Of a DNA stretch of 64,000 nt, positions 1-10,234 are shown piece after piece; positions within the stretch are counted from its first letter, which is position 1, and every line of letters starts with the position of its first letter. The notes under the pieces are model-generated. The model was not told the DNA's origin, made no database searches, and saw only the letters and a program-made list of their open reading frames with translations. The position numbers and the translations under genes are program-made. The stretch comes from Paracoccus sp. S3-43 (GTDB lineage Bacteria > Pseudomonadota > Alphaproteobacteria > Rhodobacterales > Rhodobacteraceae): the NCBI RefSeq assembly GCF_029027965.1, contig NZ_CP119082.1, forward strand, positions 2,150,001 through 2,214,000. Reading direction: 5' to 3'.

Positions 1-189
1 AAGAAGAAGCCCTCGACCAGCGAATTGCTGGACTGGCTGAAGCTGATCCTGGCCGAGGATCTGGCGCCCGAGGATCTGAAGCGCGATCCCCATACCATGC
101 TGCCCCGCCTGCATGGCGCGCTGCTGAAGAACGAACAGGACGTGGCGCTGTTCGAGAAGCTGGCCTTCATGGCGCGGAGGCAGCGATGA
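1..189 (+). CDS. MoxR-type AAA+ ATPase, C-terminal end (partial)
   Basis: Only the last 62 codons are in the window, ending in TGA at 187-189. The visible part is a charged, helical tail containing PSTSELLDWLKLILAED and LPRLHGALLKNEQDVALFEK. From memory this resembles the C-terminus of MoxR-family AAA+ ATPases of Rhodobacteraceae, which act as chaperones inserting cofactors or activating partner proteins with VWA-domain proteins. No Walker motifs are visible because they lie upstream of the window. The stop overlaps the next start (ATGA), so the acetyltransferase gene is probably translated together with it. The family call rests on tail resemblance only. Confidence 0.6.
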   Translation, partial: KKKPSTSELLDWLKLILAEDLAPEDLKRDPHTMLPRLHGALLKNEQDVALFEKLAFMARRQR

Positions 190-632
190 TCGTCCGCCCG
201 CTGCGCCCCGCCGACAAGGACCAGTGGCAGGCGCTGTATGACGCCTATCACAGCTTCTATGACCGGCCCGGCCTGCCGCAGGATTTCTTCGACGCGGCCT
301 TCGCGCGGCTGACGACGGGGGGGGATCCGGGCGAGTTGCACTGCCTAGTGGCCGATGACGGCGGCGCGCTGCTGGGCCTGACGCATTATGTCTTTCATCC
401 GCATATGTGGTTCCCCGAGGGCACCTGTTATCTGCAAGACCTGTTCACCGCCGATGGCGCGCGGGGGCGCGGCGTGGGCCGGGCGTTGATCGAGGGCGTC
501 TATGCCGCCGCCGATGCGGCGGGCCGTCCGCGCGTCTATTGGCTGACGCAGGAATTCAACCATGCGGGGCGGATGCTCTATGACCGGGTGGGGGTGCGGA
601 CGCCCTTCATCCGTTATAACCGGCCGCTGTAG
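186..632 (+). CDS. GNAT family N-acetyltransferase
   Basis: A 148-residue single-domain protein of the size usual for GCN5-related N-acetyltransferases, which move an acetyl group from acetyl-CoA to an amine. The acetyl-CoA loop is seen as ARGRGVGRALIEG (about residues 91-103), preceded by a beta strand with YLQDLFT and followed by the late helix region NHAGRMLYDRVG. The substrate cannot be told from sequence. It starts inside the stop codon of the MoxR-like gene (ATGA), which suggests translational coupling. The gene ends about 100 bp before metY, which appears to have its own promoter. Confidence 0.85.
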   Translation: MIVRPLRPADKDQWQALYDAYHSFYDRPGLPQDFFDAAFARLTTGGDPGELHCLVADDGGALLGLTHYVFHPHMWFPEGTCYLQDLFTADGARGRGVGRALIEGVYAAADAAGRPRVYWLTQEFNHAGRMLYDRVGVRTPFIRYNRPL

Positions 633-676
633 GACGCGTCGGTCGGGCCGCACCGGCAAAAGAGATGTCTTTGCCG

Positions 677-706
677 TTGCTTGGCTTGGCCCCGTCAGCC
701 TAGGCT
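677..706 (+). promoter_or_regulatory. Candidate sigma70-type promoter of metY
   Basis: TTGCTT at 677-682 and TAGGCT at 701-706 are separated by 18 bp. This would give a short leader of about 20 nt before the purine-rich ribosome binding site GGAGGAGGG just upstream of ATG 731. An imperfect hairpin, CGGCAAA paired with TTTGCCG, lies just upstream (about 652-676) and may end the GNAT transcript. No SAM riboswitch fold was recognised. Called from motif and position only. Confidence 0.35.
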
Positions 707-730
707 CTGCCCGACCAGGAGGAGGGCCAG

Positions 731-2011
731 ATGACTCAGGGCTTTGACACGACAGCGATCCACGCGGGCACGGCACCCGATCCGGCGACAGGCGCGCGGC
801 AGGTGCCGATCTATCAGACCACGTCCTATGTCTTCAAGGACGCCGACCATGCCGCGCGCCTGTTCGGGCTGCAAGAGGTCGGATACATCTATTCCCGCCT
901 GACCAACCCGACGGTGGGCGCCTTGCAGAACCGCATCGCGGCGCTTGAAGGGGGCGCGGGCGCGGTCTGCTGTTCGTCGGGCCATGCGGCGCAGATCATG
1001 GCGCTGTTCCCGCTGATGGGTCCGGGGCTGAACATCATCGCCTCGACACGGCTTTACGGCGGCACCGTCACGCAGTTCAGCCAGACCATCAAGCGGTTCG
1101 GCTGGTCGGCGAAGTTCGTCGATTTCGACGACCTCGAGGCCCTGCGCGCCGCCATCGACGGCGACACCCGCGCGATCTTCTGCGAATCGATCAGCAATCC
1201 CGGCGGCTATGTCACCGACATCCCGGCGGTGGCCGAGATCGCCAATGCCGCTGGCATCCCGCTGATCGTGGACAACACGCTGGCGACGCCATACCTGTGC
1301 AAGCCCATCGACCAGGGCGCCACCCTGGTCGTCCACAGCCTGACCAAATACATGACCGGCAACGGCACGGTCACCGGCGGCGTGGTGGTGGACAGCGGCA
1401 GCTTCGACTGGTCGGCCTCGGGCAAGTTTCCCAGCCTGTCGGATCCCGAACCCGCCTATCACGGCCTGAAATTCCACGAGACCTTCGGTCCGGCAGCCTT
1501 CACCTTCCACTCCATCGCCATCGGCCTGCGCGACCTTGGCATGACCATGAACCCGCAGGGCGCCCATTATACCCTGATGGGGATCGAGACGCTGGGCCTG
1601 CGCATGGCCCGCCATGTGGAAAACGCCCGAGTGGTCGCGGAATGGCTGGAGAACGACCCGCGCGTGACGGCGGTGACCTATGCGGGGCTGACGTCCTCGC
1701 CCTGGAACGCGACGGCGAAGCGGCTGTATCCCAAGGGCGCGGGGGCGCTGTTCACCTTTGCGGTCAAGGGCGGCTATGACGCGGCGGTCAAGATGGTCGG
1801 CGCGCTGAAGCTGTTCAGCCATGTCGCCAACCTGGGCGATGCGCGGTCGCTGGTGATCCATTCGGCCTCGACCACCCACCGCCAGCTGACCGAGGATCAG
1901 CAGCGCGCCGCAGGGGCCGCGCCCGACCTGCTGCGCCTGTCCATCGGCATCGAGGATCCGGCCGACCTGATCGCCGACCTGGATCAGGCCCTGGCGGCGG
2001 CGGTCGCATAG
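731..2011 (+). CDS. metY: O-acetylhomoserine sulfhydrylase (aminocarboxypropyltransferase), PLP-dependent
   Basis: A 426-residue cytoplasmic enzyme of the Cys/Met metabolism PLP family. It replaces the acetyl group of O-acetyl-L-homoserine with sulfide to give homocysteine (or with methanethiol to give methionine). The N-terminus GFDTTAIHAGTAPDPATGAR is typical of the group. The PLP lysine is in VVHSLTKYMTG (Lys206), and the tail LLRLSIGIEDPADLIADLDQAL is the family C-terminus. The length of about 425 fits MetY rather than the shorter MetB/MetC/MetZ (about 390). The start follows GGAGGAGGG by a normal distance. MetA at 60219 carries the residue expected of an acetyltransferase, so it would supply the substrate. 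Confidence 0.92.
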   Translation: MTQGFDTTAIHAGTAPDPATGARQVPIYQTTSYVFKDADHAARLFGLQEVGYIYSRLTNPTVGALQNRIAALEGGAGAVCCSSGHAAQIMALFPLMGPGLNIIASTRLYGGTVTQFSQTIKRFGWSAKFVDFDDLEALRAAIDGDTRAIFCESISNPGGYVTDIPAVAEIANAAGIPLIVDNTLATPYLCKPIDQGATLVVHSLTKYMTGNGTVTGGVVVDSGSFDWSASGKFPSLSDPEPAYHGLKFHETFGPAAFTFHSIAIGLRDLGMTMNPQGAHYTLMGIETLGLRMARHVENARVVAEWLENDPRVTAVTYAGLTSSPWNATAKRLYPKGAGALFTFAVKGGYDAAVKMVGALKLFSHVANLGDARSLVIHSASTTHRQLTEDQQRAAGAAPDLLRLSIGIEDPADLIADLDQALAAAVA

Positions 2012-2039
2012 GAAAAGGGGGCCGAAGCCCCCTGCCCGA

Positions 2040-3098
2040 TCAGTTCGCGGGGGCCTGGCCTTCAGGAACCTCGCCTTCAGGAACCTCGCCTGCGGGAGCC
2101 TCGCCCATCGGCACGACCGGATCGCCCGACTCGGGCGCGCCGGTATCGGTGCCCAGCGGCGGCGCCAGATCGCCCGGCGCGGGGTCGGCGGAACCGCTCT
2201 CGGGGGCCGCGGGCCGCATCCCCGGCACCGGCGGGTGGCCGGGGGGCAAATCGCCCTGATCGCCGCCATGGTCATGGCCATGATCGGGGCCATGATCGGG
2301 GCCATGGTCGGGCCCATGGTCTGGACCGCGCTTGCCGCCCATCGGGCCGCAGTCCTGGCCACCCAGGGCGAACTGCATCTCGACCAGGGCGGACAACGCA
2401 ACCTCGCCCGCCGCGATCGGCACCTTGGCGGAATCCCCGGCGGCCCGCGCCTCCATCATCAGCGGGCGCGGCCCTTCGGGCGCGGGCGTGTCGCGCAGCA
2501 CCAGCACCGGGCCAAGCGTCAGGCCCGCCGCCTCGGCCAGCACTTCGGCCTTGTGGCGCGCGTCCTCGACCGCCGCGCGGCGGGCCTCGTCCTGGGTCGC
2601 GCTGCTGTCGTCGCGGATGAAGCTGATGCCGTTGATCTCGTTCGCGCCGGCGGCGACGATGGCGTCCAGAACCTCGCCCAGCCGGCCCACGTCCCTGACG
2701 CGCACCGACACCATGTTGCTGGCCTGATAGCCCGTCACCGTGGGCGCGCGCCCTTCGCCGTAATCCATCACCGGGTTCAGGTTCAGCCCCGAGGTCTGGA
2801 CATCCGCCGCGTCGATCCCCGCGCCCGCCAGCGCCTCGAACACCGCCGTCTGCTGCTGCGAATTCTGGCGCATCGCGTCGGCGGCCCCGGCGGCCTGGGT
2901 GGTGACGCCCAACTGGATGGTCGCCAGGTCGGGGGCCACGCGCGCCTCGCCCTGGCCGGTCACGGTCAGGCGCGACATGCCGGGATGGCACATGCCATGC
3001 CCGCCCTTGCCGGGCGCGGCCATCGCCGGGGCGCCAAGCGCCAGCGCCGTGGAGGCCACCAGGGCGGCCCGTGCCAGCCTGCGCGGAAACTGTGTCAT
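2040..3098 (-). CDS. Secreted SIMPL-domain (DUF541) protein with His/Asp-rich tail
   Basis: 352 residues. A Sec signal peptide (residues 1-27, cut after PAMA) is followed by a SIMPL/DUF541 domain (about 40-250), seen in TVTGQGEARVAPDLATIQLGV and GYQASNMVSVRVRD. The family forms periplasmic oligomers of poorly known function linked to oxidative stress. After the domain comes a tandem GPDH repeat (about residues 257-282) and a long Pro/Glu/Ala tail with repeated GEVPE units. Both tail segments correspond to 12-bp and 15-bp direct repeats in the DNA. The His/Asp run could bind metal, but this is inference. GAGGACAGAG precedes the start. The gene is monocistronic and diverges from the gene at 3287. 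Confidence 0.82.
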   Translation of the reverse strand: MTQFPRRLARAALVASTALALGAPAMAAPGKGGHGMCHPGMSRLTVTGQGEARVAPDLATIQLGVTTQAAGAADAMRQNSQQQTAVFEALAGAGIDAADVQTSGLNLNPVMDYGEGRAPTVTGYQASNMVSVRVRDVGRLGEVLDAIVAAGANEINGISFIRDDSSATQDEARRAAVEDARHKAEVLAEAAGLTLGPVLVLRDTPAPEGPRPLMMEARAAGDSAKVPIAAGEVALSALVEMQFALGGQDCGPMGGKRGPDHGPDHGPDHGPDHGHDHGGDQGDLPPGHPPVPGMRPAAPESGSADPAPGDLAPPLGTDTGAPESGDPVVPMGEAPAGEVPEGEVPEGQAPAN

Positions 3099-3286
3099 GT
3101 CTCTGTCCTCTTTGCGGAAATTTTCCTGGTCCCACTAACCGCGATCCTGCCGGGAAGTTCAAAGCAAATGCGTTCACGGATCCGCCAGTTTGGCTTTCCT
3201 CAACCGGCGAAATCCGCTAAATCTGGGGTAATCAAACCAAATCGCGGACCTATGGAACACGCGATCATCATGAGCAGTGATCCACC

Positions 3287-6265
3287 ATGAACAGACATAT
3301 CGCCCCGCCCGATTTCGCCATGAGCTTTACGTCCGAGGCGGTCATGCTGGAACACCGCGACGGGCTGGGGTGGCGCCCCCTGGGCCAGGCGCCATTCGCG
3401 GGCCGCGAGATGACCGCCCGGCTGGCCGCGCTGCGCGACCAGGCGGGGGCGCCGCCCAGCCAGCTGGACACCGTGCTGGTCATTCCCGACGACCAGATCC
3501 TGTACAGCACGCTGACGGTTCCGGTGGGGTCCGACACGCCGCTGGCCATCGCCCGCGCGCTGGAGGGGATGACGCCCTATACGGCGGACGAACTGGCCTT
3601 CGACTGGTGCCCCTCGGCCAGCGGCGATATCGAGACGCTGCGCATCGCCGCCGTCGCCCGCCGCACGCTGGAGGAGGCCGAGGATTTCGCCCGGTCCCAG
3701 GGCTTCCGCCCCTCGGGCTTCGTGGCGCGTCCGGGGGACGACCGCTTCGAGGGCCAGCCCGATTTCGGCCCCAGCCGCCTGGCCGAGGATCAGTTCACCC
3801 GTCCGCCCTTCAGCCAGCCCGACCTGACCCAGGCGCGCGTGACCGATCCGGTGGTGGCCGTCCCGGAACCCGCCGGGGCCAGGGCCGAGGCGCCCGCCGT
3901 CATCAGCCGCGTCGTGCCGCATGTCGTGGCGGTGGCGGCGGTCCAGGCGGATCCTGAACCGGAAAGACCCGCGGCCGGGCCTGCCCCCGAACCTGTTGAC
4001 ACCGAACCTGTTGTCGCCGGATCTGTTGACACCGAACCCGTTGTCGCCGCCGCCAGCGTGATCCGCCACAAAGAGGTCAAGGCCCCGCCGGTCGCGGCCC
4101 CGCGCGCCCTGTCGCCGCGCGCCCAGGCCGTCCACGACCGCGCCCGCGAGGCCCGCGCCCGGCCCGCCGCGCCGCAGGACGCCGTTGCCGCCGAATCCGT
4201 GATGGCCCGCCTGCGCCGCCTGAATCCGGGCCGGTTGCCGGTCCTGATGGGGATTCTGGTCCTGGGTCTTGTCGCCGTGCTGGCCTTCTTCGGCGCGCCG
4301 TCGAACGAGGGCGCGCCGGTGGCGACGACCCAACCCGTGGCGGCCCCCGACCTGCCCACCGATCCCGCACCGGAACTGGCCCCGGAATTGGCGCCGGAAC
4401 TGGCGGCGACGGCCCCCGCCCCGGAACCGGCGGCGGACCTTCCGCCCGCCGTCGATCCCGTCGCCACCGATCCGGCGGCGGAACCCCGCCAGGCCGACGC
4501 TGCGGCCGAACCGGCCGAGGTCGCGGCAACCCCAGTCCCCGCCCCGGTCGCCTCGGCTCCGGCCCCGGTTCCTGCCGATGCGGCGACCGCGCTTTCCGCC
4601 GCGCGCCCCCAGCCCGCACCACAGCAGCCCGCGCCGCAGCAGCCCGCCCCGCAGCAGCCCGCCCCCGCGCCGCAGCCTGCGGCGCCGACTGCGCAAGGCG
4701 ACGACGCCCTCAGCCAGGCGCTGACCGAAGCGATGGCCGCGCCGCCCGCCGCCCCTCCCGCGACCCAAAGGCCGATCAGTGCCGCCACCATGGCCGAAGC
4801 GCCCACGCCCGCCCCGGCCGCAACCCCCGCCCCGGCAGCGACGGCTCCCGCAGCCACCACCACCCCTGCGGCCCCGGCGGTCCCGGCGGCGCGCGTGGCG
4901 CCTCCGGCGCAGCGGCTGGCCAGTTCCGCCCGTCCGCCGCGCGTGGCCCCGGTGCGGGCCGCGGCCCCGGCGCCGGTCGATGCGCGCCCGGCGATTCCCG
5001 CCAGCCCGCCGCCCTTCGCCGAACGCGCCCGTCCCCAGACCGCCGCGCGGTTGACGGGATCGCGTCCGCCGGAACGTCCGGCCTCGGTCACGCCTGCCAG
5101 CAGCCCGGCCCCCGCGCGTGAACCGGCCCCTGCCGCCGCCCCGGCCCGCGCCGCGCCGCCCGCCGCATCCTCCAGCAGGCCGCCCGCCCGGCCCCAGCGG
5201 CACAGCCTGATCGAGGAAGGCAGCCGGTCCGAGGACGGCCAGCCCACCCGCCTGACACAGGCCGAACGCCGCGCCTTGACCGACCTGCTGCGCGACCTGC
5301 GCAGCGCCCAGGCGGGGGCGCGGGGCCTTGGCGATGCGGAACGCGGCGCGGTGATCCTGTTGGCCGAGGCCCGCCCGTCCCGCAAGCCGGTGGCGGTCGG
5401 CGGGCCGTCGCAGCAGGCGGTGCGCGATGCGGTCGCGGCGGCCGTCGCCGATGCGCCCCGCGCGCGGTCGGGGCTGGGGCAGTCGGCCCGGCCCCATGCG
5501 CGGCCCGGCGGTGCGCGGCCTGCCGTCCGCAGCGACCCCGGACCGGGCAGCGCCAGCCTGTCGGGCGAGGCCATCGACCGGGCCGTCGCCGCAGCCGTTT
5601 CGGAAAGCTCTCCTCTGCCAGGCGCCGTCGCTTTGACGGCGCTTCGTTCATCTGCGCTGCCGCCGCGCCGCGCGGCGGGCGCCGGAGCCGCCGCGGTGGC
5701 CGCCGCCGTGGCCGCGGCGCCGCTGGCCCCCACCGCCGACGACCTGCGCGCCGCCGCCCAGGCCCAGTCCGAGGAATCCGCCCTGGCCGAACAGCGCCGC
5801 CAGGACGCCGAATTGCAGGCCCAGGCCGAAGCCCGCGCCCGTGCCCGCGCCGCCCAGGACGCCCAGGCCGAGGCGCAGGCCCGCGCCCAGGCCGAAGCCC
5901 GCGCCCGCGCCCAGGCCGAGGCCGAGGCCCGCGCCGCAGCCGCCCGCCAGCAGCGCTATGCCCCGCCCGAGGCCGAGGACGAACCCGAGGTCGCGGCCGC
6001 CATCCCCGACGGCCGCACGCCGACCACGGCCGGGGTCGCGGCGACGGTCAAGGACGGCATCCAGATCAACCGCACCCAGATCATCGGCACCATCGGCGCG
6101 GGCAAGGCCAGCCGCGCGCTTGTGCGGCTGTCGAACGGCCGCGTCCTGACCCTGCGGCTGGGCGACAAGATCAACGGCGGCACCATCACCGACATCGGCG
6201 ACAGCCGCATCACCTTCGTCAAGGGCGGCCAGGCGCAGGCCCTGTCGGTGCTGGGCGGGCGCTGA
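3287..6265 (+). CDS. Large membrane protein: GspL/PilM-like N-terminus, Pro/Ala linker, GspC/PilP-like C-terminus
   Basis: 992 residues. Residues 1 to about 155 resemble the cytoplasmic actin-like part of type II secretion GspL (VLVIPDDQILYSTLTVP, then a helix followed by AVARRTLEEAEDFARSQGF). A low-complexity Ala/Pro segment leads to one membrane helix at about 316-336 (LMGILVLGLVAVLAFFG). More than 450 residues of Ala/Pro-rich linker follow, including a Gln-Pro-Ala run and a charged Ala/Arg/Glu/Gln stretch (about 824-886) that may form a coiled coil. The last 80 residues (RALVRLSNGRVLTLRLGDKI, then GTITDIGDSRITFVK) look like the periplasmic GspC/PilP HR domain. No other secretion genes are nearby. 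The long antisense open frames here are composition artefacts. Function unknown. Confidence 0.7.
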   Translation: MNRHIAPPDFAMSFTSEAVMLEHRDGLGWRPLGQAPFAGREMTARLAALRDQAGAPPSQLDTVLVIPDDQILYSTLTVPVGSDTPLAIARALEGMTPYTADELAFDWCPSASGDIETLRIAAVARRTLEEAEDFARSQGFRPSGFVARPGDDRFEGQPDFGPSRLAEDQFTRPPFSQPDLTQARVTDPVVAVPEPAGARAEAPAVISRVVPHVVAVAAVQADPEPERPAAGPAPEPVDTEPVVAGSVDTEPVVAAASVIRHKEVKAPPVAAPRALSPRAQAVHDRAREARARPAAPQDAVAAESVMARLRRLNPGRLPVLMGILVLGLVAVLAFFGAPSNEGAPVATTQPVAAPDLPTDPAPELAPELAPELAATAPAPEPAADLPPAVDPVATDPAAEPRQADAAAEPAEVAATPVPAPVASAPAPVPADAATALSAARPQPAPQQPAPQQPAPQQPAPAPQPAAPTAQGDDALSQALTEAMAAPPAAPPATQRPISAATMAEAPTPAPAATPAPAATAPAATTTPAAPAVPAARVAPPAQRLASSARPPRVAPVRAAAPAPVDARPAIPASPPPFAERARPQTAARLTGSRPPERPASVTPASSPAPAREPAPAAAPARAAPPAASSSRPPARPQRHSLIEEGSRSEDGQPTRLTQAERRALTDLLRDLRSAQAGARGLGDAERGAVILLAEARPSRKPVAVGGPSQQAVRDAVAAAVADAPRARSGLGQSARPHARPGGARPAVRSDPGPGSASLSGEAIDRAVAAAVSESSPLPGAVALTALRSSALPPRRAAGAGAAAVAAAVAAAPLAPTADDLRAAAQAQSEESALAEQRRQDAELQAQAEARARARAAQDAQAEAQARAQAEARARAQAEAEARAAAARQQRYAPPEAEDEPEVAAAIPDGRTPTTAGVAATVKDGIQINRTQIIGTIGAGKASRALVRLSNGRVLTLRLGDKINGGTITDIGDSRITFVKGGQAQALSVLGGR

Positions 6266-6271
6266 CCCCCA

Positions 6272-6892
6272 TCAGCCCTGCGACAGCGCGACATTGACCG
6301 CCAGGGCCAGAAGCACGGTGTTGAAAAAGAACGACAGCGCCGAATGCAGCACCACCACGCGGCGCAGCCGGGTATCCCGGATCGCCACGTCCGATGTCTG
6401 GGCGGTCATGCCCAGGGTCATGCTGAAATAGATGAAATCCCAAGGCCCCGGATCGGCGGTTCCGGGAAAGTCCAGGCCCCCGGCGCGCTGCCCGGATTCG
6501 ACGGTATAGAACAGCCGCGCGTAATGGAACGCCATCACCATGTGCAGCGTGGCCCAGCCCAGCGGGACCGAGGCGACGGCCATCGCCGGGCGCAGCCAGC
6601 CCGCCCCGGTCCTGTCCGCCAAGGTTCCGAACACCGCCCACAGGCACAGGACCACCGCGCCAACGGCCAGCAGCACGATGACATGGCCGCCCTCGTCATC
6701 CTCGGTCCCGTGGCGGCGCAGGTCGGCGCTTGTCAGGCGACCGGCGAAACGCGCCGCCAGCAGCAGATAGGCGGCGAAGAACAGGTTGCCGCCCGCCAGC
6801 ACCCGGTCGATCAGCGCCACCGGCAAGACCAGGCCCGCCCCAACCCCCACCGCCAGCGCGGCCAGGAACCGGCCATGACGGCGCCAGTTCAT
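6272..6892 (-). CDS. DUF1345 family integral membrane protein
   Basis: 206 residues, largely hydrophobic with about five membrane helices. The segment HMVMAFHYARLFYTVESG followed by DPGPWDFIYFSMTLGMTAQTSDV matches the DUF1345 signature as remembered. The family sits in the inner membrane and has no assigned role. It ends 6 bp from the stop of the convergent 992-residue gene with no visible terminator between them. It follows the TraB/GumN gene by about 40 bp on the same strand, so the two may be co-transcribed. Confidence 0.85.
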   Translation of the reverse strand: MNWRRHGRFLAALAVGVGAGLVLPVALIDRVLAGGNLFFAAYLLLAARFAGRLTSADLRRHGTEDDEGGHVIVLLAVGAVVLCLWAVFGTLADRTGAGWLRPAMAVASVPLGWATLHMVMAFHYARLFYTVESGQRAGGLDFPGTADPGPWDFIYFSMTLGMTAQTSDVAIRDTRLRRVVVLHSALSFFFNTVLLALAVNVALSQG

Positions 6893-6932
6893 CCCACGGC
6901 CCGACCGTCGCGGGCCGGCCAGGGGCCGCCGG

Positions 6933-7949
6933 TCATCCGTCCAGCCTCTCGATGGTCCAGCCGTCCCGTTCCAGCAGCCGCAAGACCCCCTGGTCGCCGG
7001 GCAGATGCAGCGCGCCGAAGCCCGCGACGACGCCCTTGCCCTGCCGGGCGGCGTCGCGCGCGCCCTGGGTCAGCGGGGCGATCCAGGACCGGTTCCGCCG
7101 GTCCATCAGCTGTTCCTTGGCCAGCCGCATCTGCGCATCGACCTGCTCGCGCGTCAGGCCCGAATTGCGATAGGCATCGAAGCGCCCGAATTCCCAGATC
7201 GCCCAGACATCGCCTGCGAAATAGACATCGGTCAGCGTCACCGCGTAATCGTCGGCATGGGCGGCGGCGGGCAGCGCGGCGCGGATCATCTCGATCTCCT
7301 GCCGCGGGGTCAGGTGGTTGAACAGGGTGAAGACCGTGTCCCAGGGTTCCAGGGCGCGGACCGGCAGGTCCAGGGCGCGGGCCCGGTCGACAAGGCGGTG
7401 GTCCAGCCCCTGGGCGCCGCCTTCGGCCATCTGCCGCATCATGCAGGGGCTGATCCCCAGCATCATCGCCACATACCAGGGCCGCAGCTTCGACGTCACC
7501 ACGGCCGGGGTGCCGCGTTCCGCCATCGCCGCCGACAGCAGGCCCCAGTCCCGGTCGTCCAGCCGCTCGGGCAGGGTCGGGCCGTCGGGATCCACCATCA
7601 GCGTGGGATCCGAGGCCAGGGCCTCGGTCAGCCTGCGCTCCTCCTCGGGTCCGGCTTCGACGAAGACGGCGGCGGCATCGGCCAGCAGCGGCTCAAGCCG
7701 CGCCAGCATCGCGTCGTGGCGCGAATCGCCGAAATGATAGGTGCCGACCAGGGTGATCGCCTGATCGCCCTTGCTGGCCCGCCACAGCAGCCCCCGGTGA
7801 TAGGGGATGTCGGCCACCGCCGCGTCGATCTCGGCCCGCTGATCGGGGGGCATCGCGTCGAACAGGTTGGCGCCCACGCATTCCGACGCCTGCGCCCATG
7901 CCGGGGCCGCCGCCCACAGCGCGAAAATCGCCGCCATCAAGATACGCAT
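6933..7949 (-). CDS. TraB/GumN family protein, secreted
   Basis: 338 residues with a signal peptide (about residues 1-20, MRILMAAIFALWAAAPAWA). The TraB/GumN family features are LLWRASKGDQAITLVGTYHF near residue 70 (the GTYHFGD motif) and the C-terminal motif GVVAGFGALHLPGDQGVLRL with the conserved GA.HL.G pattern. The fold is related to the TIKI/EreA hydrolases and may bind metal, but the bacterial role is not established. Located upstream of, and on the same strand as, the DUF1345 gene. Divergent from groES, so its promoter lies in the same 190-bp region as the groES promoter. Confidence 0.85.
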   Translation of the reverse strand: MRILMAAIFALWAAAPAWAQASECVGANLFDAMPPDQRAEIDAAVADIPYHRGLLWRASKGDQAITLVGTYHFGDSRHDAMLARLEPLLADAAAVFVEAGPEEERRLTEALASDPTLMVDPDGPTLPERLDDRDWGLLSAAMAERGTPAVVTSKLRPWYVAMMLGISPCMMRQMAEGGAQGLDHRLVDRARALDLPVRALEPWDTVFTLFNHLTPRQEIEMIRAALPAAAHADDYAVTLTDVYFAGDVWAIWEFGRFDAYRNSGLTREQVDAQMRLAKEQLMDRRNRSWIAPLTQGARDAARQGKGVVAGFGALHLPGDQGVLRLLERDGWTIERLDG

Positions 7950-8041
7950 CCGCTGCTTCCCCGCTGTTGCCGCCCAAAGGCTGGCACAGCCCCGCCCCCT
8001 TGGCCAGCCGCCCGGCCAAAGATTTTGGCGTCGCGGCGGCG

Positions 8042-8070
8042 TTGACAGCGCCGTCCGGCTGGCCTAGATC
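8042..8070 (+). promoter_or_regulatory. groESL promoter (sigma70-type)
   Basis: A perfect -35 box TTGACA (8042-8047) and a -10 box TAGATC (8065-8070) are separated by exactly 17 bp, one of the best promoter matches in the window. The predicted start of transcription, about 8077, falls at the left edge of the CIRCE operator. Confidence 0.75.
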
Positions 8071-8077
8071 CGCGTCA

Positions 8078-8104
8078 TTGGCACTCATCCGGTGTGAGTG
8101 CCAA
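8078..8104 (+). promoter_or_regulatory. CIRCE operator (HrcA binding site)
   Basis: A perfect inverted repeat, TTGGCACTC, nine bases, GAGTGCCAA. The CIRCE consensus is TTAGCACTC-N9-GAGTGCTAA, so there is one symmetric change in each arm. HrcA bound here is known to repress groESL in alphaproteobacteria. The operator lies at the predicted transcription start and 38 bp before the groES start codon, so it would also be in the mRNA leader. hrcA is not in the window. Confidence 0.95.
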
Positions 8105-8142
8105 CACCGCAACACTGCAACCTGAAACACGGAGTGTTCACA

Positions 8143-8430
8143 ATGGCATTCAAACCGCTGCACGACCGCGTCCTGGTCCGTCGCGTCCAGTCGGACGAAA
8201 AGACCAAGGGCGGCCTGATCATCCCCGACAGCGCCAAGGAAAAGCCCGCCGAAGGCGAGATCATCGCGGTCGGCGAAGGCGCGCGCAAGGATTCGGGCGA
8301 ACTGATCGCGCCCAGCGTCAAGGCGGGCGACCGCGTGCTGTTCGGCAAATGGTCGGGCACCGAAGTCACGATCGACGGCGAGGAGCTGCTGATCATGAAG
8401 GAAAGCGACATCCTGGGCGTCATCGCCTGA
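8143..8430 (+). CDS. groES: Co-chaperonin GroES
   Basis: 95 residues, the normal length. It starts [13 protein letters not shown] and has the mobile loop (about residues 16-32, with [16 protein letters not shown]) that contacts GroEL. It caps the GroEL ring as a heptamer in the cytoplasm. Start at 8143 rather than the upstream in-frame codon, because homologues begin at MAFKPLHD and GGAGTG stands upstream. Transcribed from the CIRCE-controlled promoter and followed by groEL after 35 bp. Confidence 0.98.
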   Translation: MAFKPLHDRVLVRRVQSDEKTKGGLIIPDSAKEKPAEGEIIAVGEGARKDSGELIAPSVKAGDRVLFGKWSGTEVTIDGEELLIMKESDILGVIA

Positions 8431-8450
8431 TCCGCATCCTTCACCCATAA

Positions 8451-10103
<1,653 letters not shown>

Positions 10104-10130
10104 TCATCCCCTGCCCTGCGGCAGACACGG

Positions 10131-10159
10131 AAAGGGCGCCTGCGGGCGCCCTTTTTGTT
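10131..10159 (+). terminator. Rho-independent terminator of groESL
   Basis: A perfect 10-bp stem AAAGGGCGCC / GGCGCCCTTT with loop TGCG and a trailing TTGTTT, starting 27 bp after the groEL stop. Confidence 0.9.
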
Positions 10160-10234
10160 TGGCCGGGCAGGCGGCCGCTAACCGGATGTGAAGGATTTCG
10201 CGCTAGATCATCGGACATGCCGCAGGGGAATCAC

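Noticed and set aside
633..730. SAM riboswitch upstream of metY
   Set aside because: No SAM-II or related consensus segments; only a simple imperfect hairpin is visible.
695..2401. 568-codon open frame on the minus strand
   Set aside because: It is antisense to metY and part of the SIMPL gene, which have clear family features. The predicted protein is Arg/Gly/Asp-rich without motifs, as expected from high GC at third positions.
3200..5497. 765-codon minus frame across the 992-residue gene
   Set aside because: Composition artefact of the Ala/Pro-rich gene: Gly/Arg repeats, no motifs, no ribosome binding site.
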